DNA of 64,000 nucleotides from Microvirga sp052115485 (GTDB taxonomy: Bacteria; Pseudomonadota; Alphaproteobacteria; Rhizobiales; Beijerinckiaceae), in contig NZ_JBFRGU010000002.1 of the NCBI RefSeq assembly GCF_052115485.1, positions 1-64,000 on the forward strand, read 5' to 3'. Made by a program: the position numbers and the translations under genes. Below the pieces are notes generated by a model that searched no databases, had not been told where the DNA came from, and saw only the letters and a list, made by a program, of their open reading frames with translations. Each line of letters begins with the position of its first letter. Within the stretch, counting starts at the first letter, position 1. Positions 1 to 8,362 of this stretch are shown in pieces.

Positions 1-387
<387 letters not shown>

Positions 388-396
388 TCAGAAGAG

Positions 397-425
397 GGAC
401 ATGGCCGGTTCGGCCGGCCAGGTCC
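397..425 (+). terminator. Hairpin between tuf and rpsJ (terminator or attenuator)
   Basis: GGAC-a-TGGCCGG (397-408) pairs with CCGGCCA-g-GTCC (414-425) around a short loop, followed by TTCCT rather than a full T-run. It lies where transcription passes from tuf into the S10 operon. It could be a weak terminator or an S10 leader attenuator; sequence alone cannot separate these. Confidence 0.5.
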
Positions 426-448
426 TTCCTCGTTGAACGGGGCAACCC

Positions 449-757
449 ATGAACGGTCAGAATATTCGCATTCGCCTTAAGGCGTTCGACCATCGGATCC
501 TCGACGCATCGACACGTGAAATCGTGTCGACCGCGAAGCGGACCGGCGCTCAGGTGCGCGGGCCCATCCCGCTGCCGACGCGCATCGAGCGCTTTACGGT
601 TCTTCGCTCGCCTCACATCGACAAGAAGTCGCGTGAGCAATTCGAGATGCGCACTCACAAGCGCGTTCTCGATATCGTGGACCCCACTCCCCAGACCGTG
701 GACGCGCTGATGAAGCTCGACCTCGCTGCGGGCGTGGACGTGGAAATCAAGCTCTAA
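449..757 (+). CDS. rpsJ: 30S ribosomal protein S10
   Basis: 102 codons, the normal S10 length. The N-terminus MNGQNIRIRLKAFDHRILD and the block GPIPLPTRIERFTVLRSPH are diagnostic. S10 sits in the 30S head and, as NusE, also joins NusB in antitermination complexes (family knowledge). It is the first gene of the S10 operon, 61 bases after tuf and 48 before rplC. The ATG is preceded by a modest GGGGC-type ribosome-binding site. Confidence 0.98.
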   Translation: MNGQNIRIRLKAFDHRILDASTREIVSTAKRTGAQVRGPIPLPTRIERFTVLRSPHIDKKSREQFEMRTHKRVLDIVDPTPQTVDALMKLDLAAGVDVEIKL

Positions 758-805
758 GCCCTTCGGGTTTGGAGCCATCGGTAGACACGTCGAGAGGATA
801 CGCAC

Positions 806-1534
806 ATGCGCTCAGGCGTCATTGCACAAAAACTCGGGATGACCCGCATCTTCACGGATGCCGGTGAGCATGTCCCGGTCACGGTTCTTAAGGTCGACCA
901 GTGTCAAGTGGTCGCCCATCGGACCAAGGATAAGAACGGCTATACCGCGCTGCAGGTCGGCGTCGGCAAGGCCAAGGTAAAGAACGTTTCGAAGGCCGAG
1001 CGTGGTCGCTTTGCGGTCGCCAAGGTCGAGCCGAAGCAGAAGCTTGCGGAATTCCGCGTCAGCGAGGATGCAGTCATCCCCGTCGGCTCCGAGATCACCG
1101 CGGACCACTTCGTCGTCGGTCAGTTCGTCGATGTGACGGGCACCACGACGGGTAAGGGCTTCGCCGGCGGTATGAAGCGCTGGAACTTCGGCGGTCTGCG
1201 CGCTACGCACGGCGTGTCGGTCTCCCACCGTTCGATCGGTTCTACCGGTGGACGCCAGGATCCGGGCAAGACGTTCAAGAACAAGAAGATGCCGGGTCAC
1301 CTCGGTGTCGAGCGCGTCACCACGCAGAACCTGCGTGTTGTCTCGACCGACGTCGAGCGCGGTCTGATCCTCGTCGAAGGCGCCGTTCCAGGCGTTGCCG
1401 GTGGTTGGATCCATGTCCGCGACGCGGTGAAGCGGAAGCTGCCGAAGGACGTGCCGATGCCCGGCAAGTTCCGTTCGGGCGCCAACGATGCTGCACCGGC
1501 CGCTGCCGAGCAAGCTCCTGAGGAGAATGCGTGA
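806..1534 (+). CDS. rplC: 50S ribosomal protein L3
   Basis: 242 codons. The protein starts MRSGVIAQKLGMTRIF and carries the peptidyl-transferase-proximal loop VSHRSIGSTGGRQDPGKTF, the L3 signature region that carries the methylated Gln in E. coli. It is longer than the roughly 209-residue E. coli protein because of an Ala/Glu-rich tail after about residue 222, a common alphaproteobacterial feature. Its stop TGA (1532-1534) shares one base with the rplD ATG, so the two are probably translationally coupled. Confidence 0.97.
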   Translation: MRSGVIAQKLGMTRIFTDAGEHVPVTVLKVDQCQVVAHRTKDKNGYTALQVGVGKAKVKNVSKAERGRFAVAKVEPKQKLAEFRVSEDAVIPVGSEITADHFVVGQFVDVTGTTTGKGFAGGMKRWNFGGLRATHGVSVSHRSIGSTGGRQDPGKTFKNKKMPGHLGVERVTTQNLRVVSTDVERGLILVEGAVPGVAGGWIHVRDAVKRKLPKDVPMPGKFRSGANDAAPAAAEQAPEENA

Positions 1535-2154
1535 TGAAGCTTGATGTCACCACGCTCGAGGGCAAGAAGTCCGGTTCGGTGGATCTCAATGAGGCCATTT
1601 TCGGTCTCGATCCTCGCGCCGATCTGCTCGCCCGTTGCGTTCGTTGGCAGCTTGCCAAGCGTCAGGCTGGCACGCATGCCGTGAAGAATCGCTCGGCGAT
1701 CGATCGCACGACGAAGAAGGTTTATAAGCAGAAGGGTACCGGTGGCGCTCGTCACGGTGCTGCGAGCGCTCCCCAGTTCCGGGGCGGTGGTCGCGCCTTC
1801 GGTCCGGTGGTTCGCAGCCACGCTCATGATCTTCCCAAGAAGGTTCGTGCGCTCGCTCTGAAGCACGCACTGTCGTCGAAGGCGAAGGACGCTTCCATCA
1901 TCGTCGTCGACGATGTGAAGCTGTCTGAAGCCAAGACGAAGGCTCTCGTCGAGCGTTTCGGCAAGCTCGGTCTCGCGAATGCCCTGATCATCGGCGGTGC
2001 CGAGATCGAGGCGAACTTCCAGCGCGCGGCTCAGAACATTCCGAACATCGACGTCCTGCCGGTGCAGGGCATCAACGTCTATGACATTCTCCGTCGCGAG
2101 AAGCTCGTTCTCACGAAGGCGGCTGTCGATGCGCTGGAGGCGCGCTTCAAATGA
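1534..2154 (+). CDS. rplD: 50S ribosomal protein L4
   Basis: 206 codons from ATG 1534. A GTG three bases upstream is possible, but the GAGGAG site at about 1520-1525 fits the ATG better. The extended loop that lines the exit tunnel is visible as KGTGGARHGAASAPQFRGGG (about residues 68-87). In E. coli L4 also represses the S10 operon; whether that holds here is unknown. The 3' end overlaps rplW by ATGA (2151-2154). Confidence 0.97.
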   Translation: MKLDVTTLEGKKSGSVDLNEAIFGLDPRADLLARCVRWQLAKRQAGTHAVKNRSAIDRTTKKVYKQKGTGGARHGAASAPQFRGGGRAFGPVVRSHAHDLPKKVRALALKHALSSKAKDASIIVVDDVKLSEAKTKALVERFGKLGLANALIIGGAEIEANFQRAAQNIPNIDVLPVQGINVYDILRREKLVLTKAAVDALEARFK

Positions 2155-2447
2155 GCCTGGACCCGCGCCATTACGATGTGATCGTAAGCCCGGTGATCAC
2201 CGAGAAGGCTACGACCCTGTCCGATCAGAACAAGGTCGTCTTCAAGGTGTCGCCGAATGCGACGAAGCCGCAGATCAAGGAAGCGGTCGAGAAGCTGTTC
2301 GATGTCAAGGTGAAGAGCGTCAACACGCTCACCACCAAAGGCAAGGTGAAGATGTTCCGCGGCACCCGCGGCCAGCGGTCGGATGTGAAGAAGGCGGTTG
2401 TGACCCTCGAAGAGGGCCAAACCATCGACGTCACGACGGGCCTCTGA
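2151..2447 (+). CDS. rplW: 50S ribosomal protein L23
   Basis: 98 codons, starting in the ATGA overlap with rplD. Typical L23 blocks are HYDVIVSPVITEKAT near the N-terminus and the KGKVKMFRGTRGQRSDVKKA segment. L23 lies at the tunnel exit, where trigger factor and SRP dock (family knowledge). Coupling to rplD is implied by the overlap. Confidence 0.97.
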   Translation: MSLDPRHYDVIVSPVITEKATTLSDQNKVVFKVSPNATKPQIKEAVEKLFDVKVKSVNTLTTKGKVKMFRGTRGQRSDVKKAVVTLEEGQTIDVTTGL

Positions 2448-2467
2448 TCGGTTGAGAGAGTGATCCG

Positions 2468-3310
2468 ATGGCATTGAAGACATTCAAACCGATCACCCCC
2501 GGCCTGCGCCAGCTGGTGATCGTCGACCGCAGCGAGCTCTACAAGGGCAAGCCGGTCAAGTCGCTGACCGAGGGCAAGAAGTCCTCGGGCGGCCGTAACA
2601 ATCTGGGTCGCGTGACCGTCCGCTTCCGTGGCGGTGGTCACAAGCGCACCCTGCGTCTGGTCGACTTCAAGCGTCGCGGCCGTATGGGCGATGTGGCGAC
2701 CGTGGAGCGGATCGAGTACGATCCGAACCGCACCGCCTTCATCGCGCTGATCCGCTATGCTGACGGCGCGCTGTCCTACATCCTGGCTCCGCAGCGTCTT
2801 GCTGTCGGCGATCAGGTGACGGCAGGCGAGCAGGTCGACATCAAGCCCGGCAACGCGATGCCCATCGGCAACATGCCGGTCGGTACGATCATCCACAATG
2901 TGGAGCTGAAGATCGGTCGTGGTGGCGCTATCGCCCGCTCGGCTGGTACCTACGCTCAGATCGTGGGTCGTGACCAGGGTTACGTGACGGTTCGTCTGAA
3001 CTCTGGTGAACAGCGTCTGGTCCACGGCCAGTGCTTCGCCAGCGTCGGCGCCGTGTCGAACCCGGACCACATGAACATTTCGATCGGTAAGGCCGGTCGT
3101 AATCGCTGGCTCGGTAAGCGTCCGCATAACCGCGGCGTCACCATGAACCCGATCGACCACCCGCACGGTGGTGGTGAGGGTCGTACTTCGGGCGGCCGCC
3201 ATCCGGTGACCCCGTGGGGTATTCCGACCAAGGGTAAGAAAACCCGTTCGAACAAGCGGACCGACAAGTTCATCGTGTCGAGCCGTCACGCGCGGAAGAA
3301 GAAGGGCTAA
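2468..3310 (+). CDS. rplB: 50S ribosomal protein L2
   Basis: 280 codons, close to the usual 273-278. The conserved C-terminal segment MNPIDHPHGGGEGRT holds the His linked to peptidyl-transferase assembly. The start MALKTFKPITPGLRQ is canonical, with GAGAG as ribosome-binding site. It continues the S10 operon, 20 bases after rplW and 10 before rpsS. Confidence 0.98.
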   Translation: MALKTFKPITPGLRQLVIVDRSELYKGKPVKSLTEGKKSSGGRNNLGRVTVRFRGGGHKRTLRLVDFKRRGRMGDVATVERIEYDPNRTAFIALIRYADGALSYILAPQRLAVGDQVTAGEQVDIKPGNAMPIGNMPVGTIIHNVELKIGRGGAIARSAGTYAQIVGRDQGYVTVRLNSGEQRLVHGQCFASVGAVSNPDHMNISIGKAGRNRWLGKRPHNRGVTMNPIDHPHGGGEGRTSGGRHPVTPWGIPTKGKKTRSNKRTDKFIVSSRHARKKKG

Positions 3311-3320
3311 GAGGCACGTC

Positions 3321-3599
3321 ATGGCACGTTCGCTTTGGAAGGGTCCGTTCATCGACGGCTACCTCCTCAAGAAGGCCGAGGCTGCCCGTGGTGCGGGCCG
3401 CAGTGAGGTCATCAAGATCTGGAGCCGCCGCTCCACGATCCTCCCGCAGTTTGTGGGCCTCACGTTCGGGGTCTACAACGGTCAGAAGCACATTCCCGTC
3501 TACGTGAGCGAGGAAATGGTGGGTCACAAGTTCGGCGAGTTTTCGCCGACCCGCACCTTCCACGGCCACGCGGCGGACAAGAAGGCGAAGAGGAAGTAA
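3321..3599 (+). CDS. rpsS: 30S ribosomal protein S19
   Basis: 92 codons. MARSLWKGPFIDGYLLKKAE at the N-terminus and GEFSPTRTFHGHAADKK at the C-terminus are standard S19 motifs. It forms a complex with S13 in the 30S head. The stop is followed after one base by the rplV ATG. Confidence 0.98.
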   Translation: MARSLWKGPFIDGYLLKKAEAARGAGRSEVIKIWSRRSTILPQFVGLTFGVYNGQKHIPVYVSEEMVGHKFGEFSPTRTFHGHAADKKAKRK

Positions 3600-3600
3600 G

Positions 3601-3984
3601 ATGGGTAAGACCGCTACTCCTCGCGCGCTGGGCGACAACGAGGCGAAAGCCATCGCCCGCATGCTGCGCGTCAGTCCCCAGAAGCTCAATCTCGTCGCGG
3701 GCCTGATCCGCGGCAAGAAGGTTTCGACCGCTCTGGCCGACCTGGAATTCTCGCGCAAGCGCATTGCGGTGGATGTCAGGAAGTGCCTGCAGAGCGCTAT
3801 CGCCAACGCCGAGAACAACCACAATCTCGATGTGGACGATCTCGTCGTCAGCCAGGCTTTCGTCGGCAAGGCGCTTGTTATGAAGCGCTTCCATGCCCGC
3901 GCTCGCGGTCGTGGCGCCCGCATCATGAAGCCCTTCTCGAACCTCACGATCGTGGTTCGGGAAGTCGCCGCCGAACAGGCATAA
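3601..3984 (+). CDS. rplV: 50S ribosomal protein L22
   Basis: 127 codons. Typical blocks are RMLRVSPQKLNLVAGLIRGK and the beta-hairpin segment HARARGRGARIMKPFSNLTI, which reaches into the exit tunnel in known structures. It begins one base after the rpsS stop, so coupling is likely, and lies 10 bases before rpsC. Confidence 0.97.
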   Translation: MGKTATPRALGDNEAKAIARMLRVSPQKLNLVAGLIRGKKVSTALADLEFSRKRIAVDVRKCLQSAIANAENNHNLDVDDLVVSQAFVGKALVMKRFHARARGRGARIMKPFSNLTIVVREVAAEQA

Positions 3985-3994
3985 GGAGAACCAG

Positions 3995-4699
3995 ATGGGT
4001 CAGAAAATCAACCCGATCGGTCTTCGGCTCGGCATCAACCGGACCTGGGACTCGCGCTGGTTCGCCGGCAAGGGCGAGTACGCGAAGCTGATGCATGAGG
4101 ACATGGCGATCCGCGATGCTCTCATGAAGCTGCTCAAGCAGGCCGCCGTTTCGAAGATCGTCATCGAGCGTCCGCACCGGAAGTGCCGCGTCACCATTCA
4201 CTCGGGTCGTCCGGGCGTGGTCATCGGCAAGAAGGGCGCGGACATCGAGAAGCTGCGCAAGCTCGTCAACAAGATGACGAACGCCGATGTGGCCATCAAC
4301 ATCGTCGAAGTCCGTAAGCCGGAAGTCGACGCGACGCTGGTGGCCGACTCGATCGCTCAGCAGCTCGAGCGCCGTGTTGCCTTCCGTCGTGCCATGAAGC
4401 GTGCCGTTCAGTCGGCGATGCGTCTGGGCGCCGAGGGCATCCGTATCAACTGCTCCGGCCGTCTCGGCGGGGCTGAGATCGCGCGCCTGGAATGGTACCG
4501 CGAAGGTCGCGTTCCGCTGCACACGTTGCGTGCGGATGTCGATTACGGCACAGCGACGGCTTTCACGACGTACGGCACTTGCGGCATCAAGGTCTGGATC
4601 TTCAAGGGTGAAATCCTTGAGCACGACCCGATGGCGCAGGACAAGCGCATGAACGACGAGGGAGGCCGCTCGGGTGGCCGCCGCGAGCAAGCGGCGTAA
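3995..4699 (+). CDS. rpsC: 30S ribosomal protein S3
   Basis: 234 codons. The start MGQKINPIGLRLGINRTWDS is canonical. A type-2 KH domain is seen around residues 60-110, with its GRPGVVIGKKGADIEKL loop, and the C-terminal S3 domain contains GRLGGAEIARLEWYREG. It is placed at the mRNA entry side of the 30S subunit. AAGGAG precedes the ATG. Confidence 0.98.
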   Translation: MGQKINPIGLRLGINRTWDSRWFAGKGEYAKLMHEDMAIRDALMKLLKQAAVSKIVIERPHRKCRVTIHSGRPGVVIGKKGADIEKLRKLVNKMTNADVAINIVEVRKPEVDATLVADSIAQQLERRVAFRRAMKRAVQSAMRLGAEGIRINCSGRLGGAEIARLEWYREGRVPLHTLRADVDYGTATAFTTYGTCGIKVWIFKGEILEHDPMAQDKRMNDEGGRSGGRREQAA

Positions 4700-4723
4700 C
4701 CGAGGGGTCAGGAGAGGTTTGCC

Positions 4724-5137
4724 ATGTTGCAACCGAAGAAAACAAAGTTCCGTAAGCAGTTCAAGGGCCGGATTTCCGGCACTGCGAAGGGCGGCACGGA
4801 TCTGAACTTTGGCCAGTTTGGTCTGAAGGCCATGGAGCCGGAGCGCGTCAATGCCCGTCAGATCGAGGCGGCTCGTCGTGCGATCACCCGCGCTATGAAG
4901 CGCGCGGGTCGGGTGTGGATCCGTATTTTCCCGGACGTGCCGGTGTCGTCTAAGCCGACCGAAGTGCGTATGGGTAAAGGTAAGGGCGCTCCCGAGTTCT
5001 GGGCAGCTCGCGTCAAGCCGGGCCGCATCATGTTCGAGATCGACGGCGTGCCGGAAGATATCGCTCGCGAGGCTCTCCGCCTCGGCGCCGCGAAGCTTCC
5101 GATCAAGACGCGTTTCATTCAACGCATTGCCGAGTAA
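4724..5137 (+). CDS. rplP: 50S ribosomal protein L16
   Basis: 137 codons, the normal length. MLQPKKTKFRKQFKGR, the FGLKAMEPERVNARQIEAAR block and the later KGKGAPEFWAARVKPG are L16 signatures. L16 helps form the A-site tRNA region. It is followed after 10 bases by rpmC. Confidence 0.98.
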   Translation: MLQPKKTKFRKQFKGRISGTAKGGTDLNFGQFGLKAMEPERVNARQIEAARRAITRAMKRAGRVWIRIFPDVPVSSKPTEVRMGKGKGAPEFWAARVKPGRIMFEIDGVPEDIAREALRLGAAKLPIKTRFIQRIAE

Positions 5138-5147
5138 GGAGGGGATT

Positions 5148-5360
5148 ATGAAATCTACGCAGAGAACCTCCGACCTCAAGGCGATGTCGAACGATCAGCT
5201 GCAGGACGAATTGCTGAAGCTCAAGAAGGAACAGTTTAACCTTCGCTTCCAGCGTGCGACCAACCAGCTTGAGAACACCGGACGTGTTCGTGAGGTCCGC
5301 AAGGACGTCGCCCGCGTCAAGACGCTGCAGCGCCAGAAGTCGGCGACGGCGAAGGCTTAA
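5148..5360 (+). CDS. rpmC: 50S ribosomal protein L29
   Basis: 70 codons from ATG 5148. The frame is open to a TTG at 5127 inside rplP, but AAGGAGGGG (5137-5144) directly precedes the ATG and decides the start. The protein has the helical-hairpin L29 pattern, with LKLKKEQFNLRFQRATNQL in the centre. L29 lies beside L23 at the tunnel exit. Confidence 0.96.
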   Translation: MKSTQRTSDLKAMSNDQLQDELLKLKKEQFNLRFQRATNQLENTGRVREVRKDVARVKTLQRQKSATAKA

Positions 5361-5371
5361 AGGGGATCAAA

Positions 5372-5611
5372 ATGCCGAAGCGCGTTTTGCAAGGCGTCGT
5401 TATCAGCGATAAGCAGGATAAGACGGTCGTTGTGAAGGTGGAGCGCCGTTTCACGCACCCGGTCATGAAGAAGACCGTGCGTCGGACGAAGCACTACCAT
5501 GCTCATGATGAGAATAACACGGCGAAGGTCGGCCAAACGGTCTCCATCGAGGAGTCCAAGCCGATCTCCAAACTCAAGACCTGGGTGCTCGTCGACCAAC
5601 CGAAGGCCTAA
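5372..5611 (+). CDS. rpsQ: 30S ribosomal protein S17
   Basis: 79 codons. MPKRVLQGVVISDKQDKTVV and RRTKHYHAHDE mark the OB-fold S17 family. It is the last gene of the S10-type block; a 165-base gap with structured sequence follows before rplN. Confidence 0.97.
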   Translation: MPKRVLQGVVISDKQDKTVVVKVERRFTHPVMKKTVRRTKHYHAHDENNTAKVGQTVSIEESKPISKLKTWVLVDQPKA

Positions 5612-5628
5612 ACGGCTTCCGCTAGGGC

Positions 5629-5657
5629 TTGTCTATTGAGGGTGGCTCGTGTATACG
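5629..5657 (+). promoter_or_regulatory. Candidate internal promoter before rplN
   Basis: TTGTCT (5629-5634), a 17-base spacer and TATACG (5652-5657) resemble a housekeeping sigma promoter. It falls at the S10/spc boundary, where E. coli also starts a separate operon. This is a weak match by eye only. Confidence 0.35.
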
Positions 5658-5685
5658 GCCGCCCTTATCGACAATATGAAGGGCA

Positions 5686-5743
5686 GGGGACAACAGATCC
5701 CCGTCAGGCGTAGTCCGGGAAGGCAATCGTGCCTTGGTCCGGA
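5686..5743 (+). promoter_or_regulatory. Two leader hairpins upstream of rplN
   Basis: Hairpin 1 is GGGGA (5686-5690) with TCCCC (5698-5702). Hairpin 2 has an inner stem AAGGCA (5720-5725) with TGCCTT (5730-5735) around an ATCG loop, and an outer stem TCCGG (5714-5718) with CCGGA (5739-5743). The rplN ATG is 33 bases further on. They may form a leader structure of the spc-type transcript. Confidence 0.4.
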
Positions 5744-5776
5744 AACCTGTCTGAAACAAAGGAAAGGATCAAAGCC

Positions 5777-6145
5777 ATGATCCAGATGCAGACGAATCTA
5801 GACGTCGCCGACAATTCCGGTGCGCGTCGCGTGATGTGCATCAAGGTTCTCGGTGGTTCGAAGCGTAAATACGCTTCTGTCGGCGATATCATCGTCGTTT
5901 CCGTCAAAGAAGCCATTCCGCGTGGTCGCGTGAAGAAGGGCGACGTCATGAAGGCGGTCGTCGTTCGCACCGCCAAGGACATCCGTCGTGTCGACGGTTC
6001 CGTGATTCGCTTCGACCGCAACGCCGCCGTTCTGATCAACAATCAGAAGGAGCCGGTGGGCACCCGTATTTTCGGGCCCGTACCGCGCGAGCTGCGTGCG
6101 AAGAACCACATGAAGATTATTTCCCTGGCGCCGGAGGTGCTCTAA
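5777..6145 (+). CDS. rplN: 50S ribosomal protein L14
   Basis: 122 codons, exactly the family length, from ATG 5777. The frame extends 16 codons upstream to 5729 without homology to L14, and AAGGAAAGG sits just before 5777. MIQMQTNLDVADNSGARRVM and the later VRTAKDIRRVDGS are canonical. Its stop overlaps the rplX ATG by one base (TAATG). Confidence 0.97.
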   Translation: MIQMQTNLDVADNSGARRVMCIKVLGGSKRKYASVGDIIVVSVKEAIPRGRVKKGDVMKAVVVRTAKDIRRVDGSVIRFDRNAAVLINNQKEPVGTRIFGPVPRELRAKNHMKIISLAPEVL

Positions 6146-6462
6146 TGGCCGCTAAGATCAAGAAAGGCGACAAGGTCGTCATTCTGACCGGTCGCGACAA
6201 GGGCAAGACCGGTGAAGTCGTGCAAGTGATGCCGAAAGAGGAGCGCGCGGTTGTCCGCGGCGTGAACCTCGTGAAGCGGCATCAGCGGCAGACTGCCGCC
6301 CAGGAAGGCGGGATCATCTCGAAAGAGGCTCCGATCCACCTGTCGAACCTGGCTTATTCGGACCCCAAGGACGGTAAGCCGACCCGGGTTGGATTCAAGG
6401 TTCTGGACGACGGCCGCAAGGTTCGCGTCGCCAAGCGTTCGGGAGAGCTGATCGATGGCTAA
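6145..6462 (+). CDS. rplX: 50S ribosomal protein L24
   Basis: 105 codons. A KOW motif is seen as KKGDKVVILTGRDKGKTGEV near the N-terminus, and VNLVKRHQRQT is typical of bacterial L24, an assembly initiator of the 50S subunit. The start overlaps the rplN stop and the end overlaps rplE by 8 bases, so the three are tightly coupled. Confidence 0.97.
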   Translation: MAAKIKKGDKVVILTGRDKGKTGEVVQVMPKEERAVVRGVNLVKRHQRQTAAQEGGIISKEAPIHLSNLAYSDPKDGKPTRVGFKVLDDGRKVRVAKRSGELIDG

Positions 6463-7027
6463 GGCTCAAGCTGTGGTGGACGGTTACACACCGCGCATGC
6501 GCAAGCACTACGATGAAGTAGTGCGTCCTGCGCTCATCAAGGAATTCGGCTACAAGAACCCCATGGAAGTTCCGACGATCACCAAGATCGTTCTGAACAT
6601 GGGTGTTGGCGAGTCGACCGCGGATTCGAAGAAGGCGAACGTCGCCGCTTCGGAGCTCGCTCTCATCGCCGGCCAGAAGCCGGTGATCACGAAGGCCCGT
6701 AAGGCAATCTCGCAGTTCAAAGTCCGCGAGGGCATGCCGATCGGTGCCAAGGTCACGCTCCGCAAGGCTCGTATGTACGAGTTCATGGATCGTCTCGTGA
6801 CCATCGCTCTGCCTCGCGTCCGCGACTTCCGCGGCTTGAACCCCAAGTCGTTCGACGGTCGTGGCAACTATGCCCTCGGCATCAAGGAGCACCTGGTGTT
6901 CCCTGAAATCAGCTACGACAAGGTCGAGCAGGTGTGGGGCATGGACGTCGTCATCGCCACGACGGCGAAGACCGACGACGAAGCCCGCGCGCTCCTGCGT
7001 CACTTCAACTTCCCGTTCCGGCAGTGA
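6455..7027 (+). CDS. rplE: 50S ribosomal protein L5
   Basis: 190 codons, a few more than E. coli (179) because of the N-terminal MAKAQAVVDG. The blocks ITKIVLNMGVGES, AGQKPVITKARKAIS and DFRGLNPKSFDGRGNY are L5 signatures. L5 binds 5S rRNA. The start lies inside the end of rplX. Confidence 0.97.
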   Translation: MAKAQAVVDGYTPRMRKHYDEVVRPALIKEFGYKNPMEVPTITKIVLNMGVGESTADSKKANVAASELALIAGQKPVITKARKAISQFKVREGMPIGAKVTLRKARMYEFMDRLVTIALPRVRDFRGLNPKSFDGRGNYALGIKEHLVFPEISYDKVEQVWGMDVVIATTAKTDDEARALLRHFNFPFRQ

Positions 7028-7066
7028 GGACAGAAGTCCTCATACGCGGACACTGGAGAAAATCGA

Positions 7067-7372
7067 ATGGCTAAGAAAAGCTCTATTGAGAAGAACAAGC
7101 TCCGTCGCAAGCTCGTGAAGAAGTTCTCGGGCAAGCGCGAGCGGCTTCTGGCTGTCGCTAACGACGAGTCGAAGTCCATGGAGGAGCGCTTCGCGGCGCG
7201 CCTCAAGCTGGCTGAACTGCCGCGCAATGCGAATCCAACCCGGATCCGCAATCGTTGCGAGGTCACGGGACGTCCGCGCGCTTACTACCGTAAGCTCGGC
7301 ATGTCGCGTATCGCGCTCCGCGAATTGGGCTCGAAGGGCCTGATTCCCGGTCTCGTGAAGTCCAGCTGGTAA
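7067..7372 (+). CDS. rpsN: 30S ribosomal protein S14, long zinc-free form
   Basis: 101 codons, the long form. The C-terminal GRPRAYYRKLGMSRIALRE is diagnostic. Only one cysteine (RCEVTG) is seen, so the zinc-ribbon of the short C+ form is absent. It lies 39 bases after rplE and 13 before rpsH. Confidence 0.97.
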   Translation: MAKKSSIEKNKLRRKLVKKFSGKRERLLAVANDESKSMEERFAARLKLAELPRNANPTRIRNRCEVTGRPRAYYRKLGMSRIALRELGSKGLIPGLVKSSW

Positions 7373-7385
7373 GGGAGGGCTCCGA

Positions 7386-7781
7386 ATGATCAATGATCCG
7401 TTGGGCGATATGCTCACCCGTATCCGTAACGCGCAGATGCGCCGTCGCGGTAACGTTACGACCCCTGGCTCGAAGCTTCGCGCTCGTGTCCTCGACGTTC
7501 TGAAGTCCGAGGGCTACATCCGCGATTATTCGCAGACCGAGTTCGGCAATGGCCGTACCGAGTTCTCGATTGAACTCAAGTACTACGACAACCAGCCCGT
7601 GATCCGCACCATCGAGCGCGTGTCCAAGCCCGGTCGTCGTGTGTACACGTCCGTTGACACCATGCCGCGCGTGGCCGACGGCCTTGGCATCACCATCATC
7701 TCGACCCCGCAGGGCGTGATGGCCGATCACGAGGCCCGTGAGAAGAACGTCGGCGGCGAAGTGCTCTGCAAGGTCTTCTAA
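7386..7781 (+). CDS. rpsH: 30S ribosomal protein S8
   Basis: 131 codons. MINDPLGDMLTRIRNAQMRR and the C-terminal LGITIISTPQGVMADHEA fit S8, with a GGEVLCKVF end. In E. coli S8 represses the spc operon by binding near rplE; no equivalent site was looked for in detail here. Confidence 0.97.
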   Translation: MINDPLGDMLTRIRNAQMRRRGNVTTPGSKLRARVLDVLKSEGYIRDYSQTEFGNGRTEFSIELKYYDNQPVIRTIERVSKPGRRVYTSVDTMPRVADGLGITIISTPQGVMADHEAREKNVGGEVLCKVF

Positions 7782-7816
7782 GGCCGGTAGCAGCACAGAA
7801 CCACGGGAGATTCAGA

Positions 7817-8350
7817 ATGTCTCGAGTAGGCAAAAAGCCAGTTCCGGTTCCGTCAGGTGTGACGGCGACCGTCGACGGCCAGACGGTGAAGGTTAAGGGC
7901 ACGAAGGGCGAGCTTTCGTTCGTCGTCCCTGAAGAAGTGAAGGTTGTTCTTGAGAACGGCGCCGTTGCGGTGAACCCGCGCGACACGTCCAAGACGGCCC
8001 GTGCGAAGTGGGGCATGTCCCGCGCTCAGGTTGCGAACCTGGTCGAGGGCGTCTCCAAGGGCTTCGAGAAGCGTCTTGAGATCAACGGCGTCGGTTATAA
8101 GGCCGCCGTTGCCGGCAAGGTGCTGAAGCTTTCGCTCGGCTACAGCCACGATATCGACTACGAGATCCCGGCAGGCGTGACGATCGTGACGCCAAAGCCG
8201 ACCGAAGTCGTCGTGTCTGGCATCGACAAGCAGAAGGTCGGACAGACCGCCGCCGAGATCCGCGAGTATCGCGGTCCGGAGCCTTACAAGGGCAAGGGCG
8301 TCAAGTATTCCGACGAGTTCATCTTCCGCAAGGAAGGCAAGAAGAAGTAA
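7817..8350 (+). CDS. rplF: 50S ribosomal protein L6
   Basis: 177 codons, the usual length. MSRVGKKPVPVPSGV, the central VNGVGYKA-type block (INGVGYKAAVAGKVLKLSLG) and the C-terminal GPEPYKGKGVKYSDE are diagnostic. L6 sits near the sarcin-ricin loop. Confidence 0.97.
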   Translation: MSRVGKKPVPVPSGVTATVDGQTVKVKGTKGELSFVVPEEVKVVLENGAVAVNPRDTSKTARAKWGMSRAQVANLVEGVSKGFEKRLEINGVGYKAAVAGKVLKLSLGYSHDIDYEIPAGVTIVTPKPTEVVVSGIDKQKVGQTAAEIREYRGPEPYKGKGVKYSDEFIFRKEGKKK

Positions 8351-8362
8351 GGACGACGCATC

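Noticed and set aside
2225..5179. Long minus-strand open frames (2225-3352, 3944-5179) under ribosomal genes
   Set aside because: They lie antisense to highly conserved ribosomal proteins; in GC-rich DNA such shadows stay open through codon bias. No recognisable domains.
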